Source: Entomortierella parvispora
Taxonomy: Eukaryota; Mortierellomycota; Mortierellomycetes; Mortierellales; Mortierellaceae
Direction of reading: 5' to 3'
Length of the DNA: 64,000 nt
Assembly (NCBI GenBank): GCA_963573315.1
Contig: OY752144.1
Coordinates: forward strand, 310,001 to 374,000
Position numbers and translations under genes: made by a program. Under the pieces are notes generated by a model. The model was given only the letters and a program-made list of their open reading frames with translations. It made no database searches and was not told the origin of the DNA. Positions 45,831-56,063 of this stretch are shown here, in pieces; position 1 is the stretch's first letter; every line of letters starts with the position of its first letter.

Positions 45831-48800
45831 TCAGACTTTGCTAGTCAAATTGGTAAAGCGTTGCCATCGATCGCGTTCCTTTTCCTTTTCAATCTTCTCC
45901 TTGAGCATCTTTGAGTTTTGAGACTGGAGTTGTCGAATCATTTGTCGAAGACTCGTGTTCTCCTCCGTTAACTGCCCGATAATCCCAGTGGCACGCGTCA
46001 ATTGTTCACGTTCCCAAGTCAAACCAGGGCAAGGCGGGATGCCTGTTGTTGATGTTACTAGCATCGGAGCTGTGGCACTTGGCGCAGATGCGGATTCGGA
46101 TAATACGAAGCCCTTGTGACTCATAGCATCGGATTGAGTGTCAAGGCTGAGACCAGAGGAGAGAGTGGACGGCGTTGGCGTTGTGATGGGTGTAACTGTG
46201 GCAGTCGTAGACCGAATAGGTGATGATCGCGTGATGTTTGGCTGACTACCTCTCCTTCCTCCTCGTAGTCCATGACTCGGCCGTCGACTAGGATTGAATG
46301 TACCATTCTAGTGCGAAGATGAGCGTCGAAAGAAAAATAGATTAATAAACAATATTCTGTGAAATAGCTTTTTGTTTTTTGTGGGGCCATAGCCCAAAAA
46401 AAAAAAAAAAAAAAAAAAAAAAACACCACGAGGGTGAGGTGAAAAAAAGGAAAACAACCTGGTCTGAACAATATCCATACCTGATTAGGCCCAAGACCCC
46501 TCGAACTGATGCTTGGCGTTCTATTTACCAGAGAAGAAGATGAGCCCGTCGAGGTCGGAGGGGAGGTTGTCGAGGTTGGGTCGACCATCAAGATGTGTTC
46601 TAGAATTTGATCCGCCCTCATCCACAAGCCGCACCGAGCCCTGGGACACATCACCTTCCTGAACCGGCAATGATCCCGTCCGTGCTGCCACGCTCGCTGC
46701 ACCTCCATGGTCTCGTCACAGCCAAAGGAAGTCTGTGGGCATTGAACTCGGATTTGGGAAATTAGGTCCGACATCACATGAGCTTTTGGGAGGCGTGGTT
46801 GGTATCGGACTAGAGTTCGGTATTGAATGTGAACATGAACTCGTTCCTCTTCTTCCTGTTGCTGTTGTTGTTGATGTTGCTGTTGTTGCTGTTGTTGCTG
46901 TTGTTGCTGTTGTTGCTGTTGTTGCTGTTGCTGTCCATAAGGGTGCTCAGTGTGTGGATCTTGTTGATGTGGATCTTGATGCCGATGAGGCTGTTCTGAC
47001 TGGCTCTCATGCTCATGTCGTCTTTGCGATTGAGACAAGACTTCTTCTTCTCGGTTCTCTTCAATATCTTCTCCTTCTTCCGTCACACTGGCCACATTCT
47101 GATCTTGTCGTCGCCAGCGCTGCTGCGGAATAGAGCTTCCTTGGGTCGATCTTGAATTTTCGGTAAAACTCTCTTCCAAAGAAAGCGTGGAAACGATCGA
47201 AGATGGCGTATGCGCCAACACATCTGCTAGTGGGCTGTTCCTCTCCCTTTCCCTTTCGCCAATAGCAATGTGTGTAAGTGCGCCGATCGTCGTGTTTCCG
47301 ACCTCTCCTGACGCCCTCGTGGACCGAGTTGTAATTTCGGGAGAGCCAGGCTCGCTCTGTTGCTGAAAGTTGGTCCGACTTGATTCTGACGGATTATCCG
47401 CCAAAAGAGGCAATGGAAGAGTTGAGGGAGCTGTCGTGACAAGTGAAGACTCTCTAGGAGAACCTACTGCAGAGTGTGGACGATGGGCGGTCGTTTCCTG
47501 CGCACTTGAAGCTGCAACTGCAGCAGTATCGCCCGTCGACGGACTCGTCAGCGGATCCTCGGTCACCAAAGTTAGAGTCTCGGCAATCGAGGTGGCCTTG
47601 GGAGTGGATTCCTGAGGAATGGTATTGTCCAACTGTAAAGGATCCGAAGCAATTACCGATGAGATGCCCATGGAGGTTCCAACCTCACTCAATGGAACAT
47701 TCTCGGCACCATGTAAGCCGCCTGCATCAGTGATGATACTCGTAGAGCCGGCAAAAGAATCGCTCGTGGAAGCGTGGGTCAATTGCGGCAGTAACAGTTG
47801 TCTATCATCGTCTCCCACTTGCCGCTGGAAGTCTTGACCTCGCGCCATCTCTTCATCTTGTACTGAATCACGTTTCTCATCTGATTCAGGTCTCTCCACT
47901 AGGTTGGCCTCCTGTTCTTCAATTGCTAATCCTGCCGAGTCCTCCTGCTCAGATCCCAAAGCCATCTCATCCTCCACTTCTTGGTCTGCAGCGTCTACGT
48001 CGTTAAGGCTTTCATTGCCATCGTCTTCTTCGTCATCGCGGATAAGTCTAAATCCGGACGGGAATCGATTCCGTGGTCGAGCAGTAGACGGTGTGGGTAT
48101 AGGCGAATCCATAGGTGAAGGAGGTTCTCGAATTATGGGAGAGTCCTCGTCCGAAAAGACAATCGAATTGGACCGTGCACGAGCCAGAATATCGGCCTCC
48201 ATCTGCATATCTGCAAGGGTTGTCATAGAGCCCTCGGTTGTAGTGATGATTGGCGTGTGGATATCCAAATCTCTCACAAGAGGCGAGTATCCTGAAGGGC
48301 CTGTTTTCCATGTTGAAGACAAGAGAACTCTCTCAGTCATATTCGATCCTGGGGCCAAGGACGATCCAGTCGAAGGCACCGCAAAATCTGTACTCGCACT
48401 TGGACCAGCTTCTGAGGCTGCTACGTTTTCTTCCTCGGGGCACTTCTCCTCTGTCAGACAGTTGCTCTCTGCACGAGCGAGTTCTGCTTCCAGAGTCATG
48501 GTCAAACACCCATTCACCACTGAAAGTCGTGTCTTCCGGCAGTCCGATTCCTCCTCCTCTTCCTGGTATGAATCATCCCAAGGATCAACTCTGTATTCGC
48601 AGCGGTCATTCGTTGTTGGTTCGTCAATGTCTCCTGAATCCTCAGCAACCGTTGTCATTGTTTCGAAGGATGGCATTTGTAACGAATGCGAGTGCTGAGT
48701 CGACAAAGACATGGGACGTGATTCGATTTGTAGATCCCAGTGTGGTTGACTAGATGATCGATGCGAGATTGGTGTTCCTAGAGACTGGTTGTTTTGGTAC

Positions 48801-50917
48801 GTGGATGAAGTTTGGTAGGAGAGTGTTGATTCGTTTGGAGATATGAGGTGACTGGGAGATTCAGATCCTGACGATGGTGCCGTTGAATCAGAAACAGAGT
48901 CCGATACGCTCAGGTCATGATCATCCGAGACGTCTGTGAAAGATAAACAGATACAGATATTCAGTGCTTGGAACAATTAAACCCATGAGCGAATTGAATT
49001 ATGTACATCCGAATACATTACCTTGAAGTTGGAGAGACTGAGGGTTACGACCTAAATCCAATACCAAGCTTGAAGGCCTCTCAGCCCAAGCCCGAGTTCC
49101 TTGCTGTATCGCGCTAAAGATACTGTCACCATCGCTTTCTTCTGCTTCCGCCCGTTGTTCCTCATCGCTCAACAGAGTTACATCTGGATTCGTATGAGAT
49201 TCGCCATTCGGAGCATCGCTATTTCCGCCTGCGAGATCGTCACTGCCAGTCGAGTCTTGTCGTTGTGCCATTGAAGCGTCCAGATGAGTCGTAGTCTGGC
49301 GTGATCGATTGGCGGGGTTATGGCCAACAAAGCTCTGACGGCTGCTAGATCGTGTTAATGTCGTATCGATCTGCAGGGATTGTCTGCCCATGACCCTTTG
49401 CGATTCATTTTCGTTTTCTGTTGAAGGTCCAGTCAGATCATCAGCATGGCTTCTCTGACTTATCAAAAGTTGTAACGAGCGACGCAGTTCTTGGCTGGAG
49501 ACTTGTCTGCGACCTCCTGTCGATGATGTGGGCGAATCCGACGGAGCGGTCTCTGCCTCCAGTGTTGTTCCTTCATCTACTTCTGCAGCCCGGGCAGATA
49601 AGGCTCGAAGGAGTTCCTCCTGACTCTCCTGTTCCTGATAGAGACGGCGTATCTGCTCTTGTTGCTGATCGTAACGATTCGTCGATGGAACGTGTGGGTG
49701 AGAGTTATCCTCTGACAGAATCGCAAAGGAAAGCATTCCAGAGGCAGGCGATCTCTGTTGGGCCCTCGACTGCTGTTGACGTTGCTGCTGCTGCTGAGCT
49801 TGCAGTTGACGTTGTTGATATCGCATCCATTCACTGGGCCGTCGACCGATCACGGCGGTTGTAGGACTTTGAACCTCCTCTTCCTCGTCGTCGTCATCGC
49901 CGTCATTGCCCAGAGTATCCTCCTGCTGAAAGGTGCGACGGTTTATAAAAGGTGCACGTCGTGGAGGAGAATAGAGCGTACGATGTCCAGGAGCGCTGGA
50001 TCGACTCCTGTGAGTCCTGACATGTTCCATTTCGATCTCTTCATCCTCATGCTCCTGGTCCTCCTCTTCCTCGCCAATGCTTTCTGTTCGACCTTCCCTC
50101 CTTGAGACCGGGAATCTGTTAGTTCTAGTACGTCTCCTCTCCACACCCGAGACCGGCCTTTGTCTGGGGGTATTACTCTGTTCCGTCCACGCAGACGATG
50201 AAGACGACGCCGAAAGACCTCGACTTTCGGAGGACCGAGGGGCCTGCGAACGAACTGAAACTGGGACCTTGATCAGTTCTTCGATGCGATCCCATCCATG
50301 GATGTGGAGAGCTGTTCGGCACATTGGGCACTTTGGCATATCCCGAGCTTCGAGCAAGACCGCCACTCTCTGAAGCGATTGGTGTTGTCGTAGGAGGCGC
50401 TGCTGAGTTGACGTGAGGTGATAGAACGTGTCGTATAGATTTCCAGCAGAGGTGCTTGTCCTGGAACGAGAGAGAGAGTCTCCACTTCCCATCCTGGCTA
50501 ACTCGACCATGAACTGTTGTTGATACTGAGAGTTGGCTAAGCCATACGGCGAAAGCGGGGCAACATTCGACAATGCATCCTGTTCTTCCTCTTCTGAGGG
50601 GTAGGCTCTCCTGAGCTCAGCCTGGAGCTGATCGTCGCTCAGGTTCATTCCAATCCAAAGCTGGATGCACTCGAGACAAAAGACGTGGCAACAAGGCAAG
50701 AAGTGGACAGGGTTCTCATAGGGCAGCGTGCAGATAGCGCACAAGAGGTGACTTGGCACAGGTTCCAGGGGGTATAGGGTGATCGTCTCAGGGAGAGAGC
50801 CAGCTCCGGAAACAGATGGAGTTGTAGTTGTCCCTTTTGTAGTGCTCTGTTGTGCCTGCGCCTGTGCCAGTGACGCAGGCACGGGCGACAGTAAGAAGCG
50901 TGGATCCACAGTTTGGG

Positions 50918-50948
<31 letters not shown>

Positions 50949-51011
50949 AGTAGCATCCGCGTCTATTTCAGGTATTCGTCCCAGTGAGGACCATGATGCG
51001 ACAGAAGCCAT
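45831..51011 (-). CDS. Very long RING-finger plus TRAF-like zinc-finger protein with coiled-coil C-terminus
   Basis: Exons 49022-51011, 46481-48933 and 45831-46307, 1639 aa. Poly-Gln is followed by a RING: C91-A-I-C94, then FLPCCHVFCLECIQLW (Cys108, His109, Cys112, Cys115). The last pair, CPMC, comes only at about 228-231, so the RING is split by an insert of about 112 residues. A long acidic, Ser-rich disordered middle follows, then poly-Gln (about 1330-1357). A TRAF-type zinc-finger region at about 1388-1440 reads CPQTSFGCDETMEVQRAWQH, then CRFRKVMCPRARCG. The C-terminus is a coiled coil (ENTSLRQMIRQLQSQNSKML). RING plus TRAF-like finger plus coiled coil suggests an E3 ubiquitin ligase that self-associates; substrate unknown. 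Intron 2 contains A28 on the + strand at 46396-46423. Confidence 0.85.
46396..46423. repeat. Poly-A (28) within RING-gene intron 2
   Basis: Uninterrupted A tract on +. On the gene's strand it is a poly-T inside the 173-bp intron, immediately followed by pyrimidine-poor sequence. Confidence 0.8.
46857..46934 (-). repeat. CAA/CAG trinucleotide repeat encoding poly-Gln
   Basis: Mixed CAA and CAG codons encode a run of about 24 residues, nearly all Gln with one His, in exon 2 of the RING gene. It is likely length-polymorphic. Confidence 0.9.
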
Positions 51012-53170
51012 TGAGGTTGAAGGGTATCACTAGAGTCGTTGGTTCTCAACTAATAACAAGACAGGAAAGCAAAGTCGTTTCTGAATGTAAGTTGCGCTGT
51101 CAACATGTATAAAGCATTGGAATGCATCCGTGGTCAAAGTCCTGGGGTACAGATTTTTTTTTCTTTTTTACGTGTGACAAGACCAGGGGGAATACAACGG
51201 TCTAACGAAAGAGAATGCAAATGCAAAGCAGGTGATGCCAATGGAGAAGAGGATGAATGGCTGTGAGAGAAAAAAGTAAAGAGGAGGCAGTGGTTGTTTG
51301 TGGCGGCGGCGACGGTGGAGGTACGGAAGGCGAATGAACAAGCTGTTGGTTGTCAAGCCCAAGCAAGACCCAGTCCACGCACAAGGCTGCAGCACCAGAA
51401 ACACGCAAAGGGGAGTCGGGACAGGAGGCAAGGGAAGACGGGGCAATAAAGTTGTTACTGGCAGGAAGTGAAGTAAAGGCAAGGGATGGGAGCAAAGAGG
51501 GGACAAGGAGACGCAAGGACGAAGGAGACAGGGAGGGATTGGAGGGAAAGAGAAAAAAAGGATGTGACAAAAGAGAAAGGACCCAAAAGAGAACGTTCGA
51601 TCTCCTTTTCCTCTTTGTCCCTTCTGCATTCCATCTCAACCCTGTCCTCTTGTCCTCAATGTCCGCCCGTCAATCTTGTCTTTTTCTGATGCTCAGAGCA
51701 ACACCTGGCACAGAGCAGAGGCGTCTGAGCCGCCTGTTGCGCGTGAGAGCACTGCACTCCCGAGGCAAAATATAGTCAAAATCTCCATCCATGCAGCCAT
51801 TCATTCCACCTTTCATTTGTTTGGCCCTGTGTTGCTGTTGTTCAATGATTTATTTCTGTTTTCTTACGAAAAAAAAAAAAAAAAAAAAAAAAAAAAGCGA
51901 GACTCGTTGACAAGGGTTTGGAAAAGTTCAGAAGTGTCAAGGTTGTGACCATCACAACGTCGCGGAAGAAACCGAAGTCTCGACGGGGACGAGGTTGAAA
52001 CAAGAGGTGCCAAAAATTGCGAAATCATCATTTACAGATCCGAACCCTGTGTTTGTCAACGAGTCTCGAAGTGGAGGGAAAAAAACAAAAAGAAAAAAAA
52101 AGTGAATGAAGGTCGACATTCTTACAGATCCGAAAGCTGGCTTTTTTTGGTTCATTGCGTTTCTTTTTTTATTTTCTAAAAAGTCTGAAGATAACAAGAG
52201 TGAGGACACGTTAGTGATCATTGTTGCATCTCAACGGCAAGGATATGGTCGGCAAAAGATATTTCGATTGTGTGTATGATAAGTCAGGGTTAAAAAGCTC
52301 TGTGAAGAATGCTCAACATGGTCTTTCAGGTGAAGAAATTCGTTGTTTATAAAACATCATCCAAACACATTGATCGAAGGAAAGAGAAGGGAAGAAGGGG
52401 CTTGAATGCTTACCATGACTAGAGCTACCTCGCCTATCCGGCTGACGAAGGCGTAAGAGAATCACTCATCTGAAGATGGATGCAACAGCCAAAGCATCAC
52501 GGCCAAAGACTGTGTGCAGAAGCGTTGTATCCATCCATCAAGACAAAGGATTCAACTTACTCTTTGAACAGCAGAATAGGTGGAGGAGGAGGGAGGGGGG
52601 AAGAGGGGAGGTGAGTGGGTTGAAGAAGAAAGGAAAAAAAAAAAATGAAGGACGCCACATCCCCCCTCTTATACGAAAGTAAACAAGCGTTTTTTAAGGG
52701 TGTACATCATGAATTTGCAGATCCGCGGCTCCTGTTCTTTTCCGCTGGTCAACGTTGTTTCTTGACTGCCTTTGAGTTGGAATACAAAGATAGGAATCGA
52801 GGCCTTTTCTGTTGGATGATTCAAAACCCAGACGCAGGACGCGACCGAGCCTTTACAGGGGCGACAAGATCCAAGGTTGAAGCGTCGCACGTTCATTTCA
52901 TTATTGTCCAGTGTCCACTACAAACAAAGGAGACGCCAATGCCGGTTCAAGGATCGGTCTCTCTGTTCGTTCGCCGGCAATTTGACTGCCGGACCAAGTC
53001 ACGCTGCAGATTTTGGACCCAATGCAAACCCTCTTGCTCCTCTTGCTCCTCCCTCTCTCCTTCCCTCTCTCAGTCTCTCCAACTCTTCTCTCTAGCTCCT
53101 TCCCTTCTCCATCTCAAACTTCAACTCAGCTCATCTCACTCCACCAACTCATTTGTTCATTCATCTCGCA
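51012..53170. other. 2.2 kb spacer upstream of RING gene and acyl-CoA dehydrogenase
   Basis: Divergent genes flank it, so both promoters lie here. It holds A28 at 51869-51896, an inverted repeat (51898-51921 with 52039-52068) and a 13-bp direct repeat. A CT-rich leader (53030-53160) directly precedes the dehydrogenase ATG. No gene recognised. Confidence 0.5.
51898..52068. repeat. Imperfect inverted repeat with A28 at its left edge
   Basis: The left arm CGAGACTCGTTGACAA (51898-51913) is repeated in reverse complement at 52053-52068. After a 5-base gap the arms match again (GGGTTTGG against GGGTTCGG). The loop is about 120 bp. The block TTACAGATCCGAA appears at about 52031 and again at about 52124. 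It could be the remnant of a small transposon or a transcribed hairpin. Confidence 0.55.
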
Positions 53171-55631
53171 ATGGTCTTTGCATCTGCAGACGTCGGCTTC
53201 AAGCAGGAAGTGCCCGAAGTCCAAAACGCCTTCCTCGAGGACCCCGTCATGGTCTCTGTCCTGGCAAGACTTCTCCCGGACAATGTCTTCCAGGATATCT
53301 CTCCGTGAGTGCCTCTTTATCCCAGGATCGTCAGGTCAATTATCCGACCTGTTCACCAATCTCTTTTTGTCTAACAATCAATTGTGCTTTTGAATAGAGA
53401 CCTTGTTCAAATCTGCGAGTGGGCCAACACCGGTAACCCAGCTTCTCTTTTTCATACCAGCCACTCGGCTTGGTCCAATTTTCTTCCCCACGTTGATTTA
53501 AAACCTTTTCCCCCACTGTCTTTTCTCTCCACAAGTGACATGTGACAGAAATCTAACTGCTTCTTTTGATCGTGTTGCACAGAGGGAGCCGCGCTTGTTG
53601 ATCGCATGGAGGCTGATCAGCCTAGACTTCGTCAATACGATTCGTGGTGCAGGTAATTGCCTCCCGGAAGAGTCAAGTATGTGTTTATTTGTACTCTCTT
53701 CCCGCTCCTTTTCTAACAGCTCACCAACCCACTAGACGCGTTGACGAGCTCTTGGTGACAGAATCATGGAGAAAACAAAAAGAAGTTGCTGCTCGCGAAG
53801 GTGTGGTCGCTATCGCTTATGAGCGCAAGTACGGACAGTACTCTCGCATCTATCAAATGGCCAAGCTCATGCTTTGGACCGCAGGCGCTGGACTCTATAG
53901 CTGCCCAATTGCTATGACTGGTAAGCAAGCCTGCCTTTTCATATTAGCTCGCCTCGCAGAATGCCTGTTTATGGTGTTTCCTAACCCGTTCCCTTTACCT
54001 GTAGATGGATGTGCCAGAGTCATTGAGTTGATCGGGACTCAAGATATGAAGGACCAAGTGTTCTCGCGACTTACTAGCCGTGACCCCAAGCGATTCTTCA
54101 CAAGCGGTCAATGGATGACAGAGCGTCCTGGTGGAAGCGATGTTGGGCGCACAGAAACCCAGGCCGTGTGGAATGAGGAAAAGAAGGCCTGGTCGGTCTC
54201 GGGATTCAAGTGGTTCTCGAGTGCAACGGATGCCGACGTTACCATGCTCCTTGCTCGCACTCATGACCCAAAGTCCGCTGGATCAATGAAGAGCGGAAGC
54301 AAGGGCCTGTCATTGTATCTTGCTAGAGTCCGCGATGACGAGGGTAAGCTCAATGGTGTTCGGATTCACCGTTTGAAGGACAAGGTTGGCACCAAGGCAC
54401 TTCCCACAGCTGAGCTCGAGTTGGATGGCATGATTGCTCAGCAAGTGGGCGCCACACACAGAGGAGTGAAGAACATCTCGGCCATTCTGAATATCACCCG
54501 TATTTATTGCGGTATGTCTTGCACGGCTGCCATGCAAAGATTCGTTCTAAGCGCCAAGGAGTATGCTCGCCGTCGCGAAGTAAGGACATGTGGTTGAATC
54601 AGTATTGGCAATGACAAAATAGAAAACAATGGTGATCAAGAGTGTCTTATTCATTCTCTCCTGCGATTCTTAGGTGTTCGGCGCGCTTTTGAAAGAGCAG
54701 CCTCTGCATCTGGCGACCCTCGCCAATATGGAGTTGCAGTACCGCGCCACCAGCCAGTTTACTTTCTATTGTGTGGCCATGTTGGGAAGAATCGAGTCTT
54801 TGGACAACAACCTTCCTCAGGTCAAGGAGCGTGATATCCCTCTCCTTCGACTTTTGACTCCTATCCTGAAGGTCTGGAGCGCAAAGAACGCCTTTGCAAT
54901 GTCTCAGGAGGCCATGGAGGCATTTGGCGGACAAGGATACATGGAAGAGACTGGAATTGGACGTGCAATGAGAGATGTTCTGGTCAACACCATCTGGGAA
55001 GGAACTTCCAATGTCCTTTCCTTGGATGTGCTGAGAGTCATGGCCGAGACTGGGGGATCAGCTTTGGAGCAATACAGCCAGGTACGTTTTCATCCTAGGT
55101 TCTCGTCTCATTGCAAGAGCACTTCCCCCCCTAACTTTCCCACCTCTATTCCGCTCTGTAACCTAGGCCGTTCGGGATATCTTGGCTCCCCTGAAGGATC
55201 AAGAACAGTGGACGAAATCCGCAAAGGCCCTCGAGGAGTGCTTGGTCCTGATCGCTATTCGCTTCACTGCCTATGCCACAGTGGAAGGACACAATGTTCT
55301 TGAGGCGTCTGCAAGAGGCCTCACTTTTGCTATGGCAGACGTATTTGCCGGAGCATTGCTCTGCGAGCATGCCGCCTGGTCAGAGGCCAAGGCCCGTGCG
55401 AATGGTTCAGATGCCATTTTGGTGTCTGCCGCCAAGGTGGACAGGATTTCGGCGCAGAGGTGGTGCGAGCAACTTGACCGTCGTGTTGACCAGTTGATCC
55501 AGTCCCTGGGCAACGAGGACCGCTACGAGCAAGACAAGGAGATGCTCTTTGGCCTGCCGGATGCGCGTGCCCGTCCAGTGCAGCAGAGGTCCCCCGCGTC
55601 GGGCCAGACTTACGGAGAGGCCAAGCTCTGA
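53171..55631 (+). CDS. AidB-like acyl-CoA dehydrogenase with C-terminal AKL (peroxisomal signal)
   Basis: Exons 53171-53304, 53398-53432, 53583-53652, 53736-53920, 54005-54579, 54674-55081 and 55167-55631, 623 aa. The N-terminal helical domain (REGVVAIAYERKYGQYSRIY) is followed by the flavin-binding beta domain with QWMTERPGGSDVGRTETQAV and SGFKWFSSATDADVTMLLAR. The C-terminal domain has AFGGQGYMEETGIGRAMRDV and TIWEGTSNVLSLDVLR; the Glu in WEGTSN corresponds to the catalytic base used by many family members. Length and the C-terminal extension match the AidB-like/long fungal branch rather than mitochondrial straight-chain enzymes. The last residues are GEAKL; AKL is an accepted PTS1, so a peroxisomal location is likely. 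No mitochondrial presequence is evident. Substrate unknown. Confidence 0.9.
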
Positions 55632-56063
55632 TCAGTTCTATGGCTGATAGCGAGTTGTGGGAGACGAGAGGAAGGTGACTCGTCCCTGATTCACTCGTAT
55701 CACGTGGAGAATGTCCGGAAAATAAAAATGGGTGTGAGTAACTTTTTTTTGTCCTTTTATCTTCTTTGCTCATCGTCATTCTTTCGTCTCTCCTCTTCGC
55801 CCAACCGCACCACCTCCACTTGTACCAACACTCTGCCCTCTTGGCTCAGCGCTTCCTCTCCCTCACGCACTCTAGCACCCACCGTCCTTGGCAACCGCCT
55901 CGCTTCTCACTCCTGCTCTCCTCGCATACCCCCCTTCTTTCACTCTGAAAGTCCTCTGCACCTTGCTCTTGCAGAGGCGACTCGTTACGATCGAGTGTTT
56001 TCTCTCGACATATTGTCAGCTACACACCCTTCTTTTACTTAATACCTTCCACCCTCAGCACTC
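55632..56063. other. Spacer between acyl-CoA dehydrogenase and CASTOR-like gene
   Basis: 432 bp, C/T-rich in its second half, the usual fungal leader composition before the next ATG. No gene seen. Confidence 0.5.

Noticed and set aside
46735..47133. 132-codon + strand frame rich in Val/Ala
   Set aside because: It is the antisense shadow of the poly-Gln region of the RING gene.
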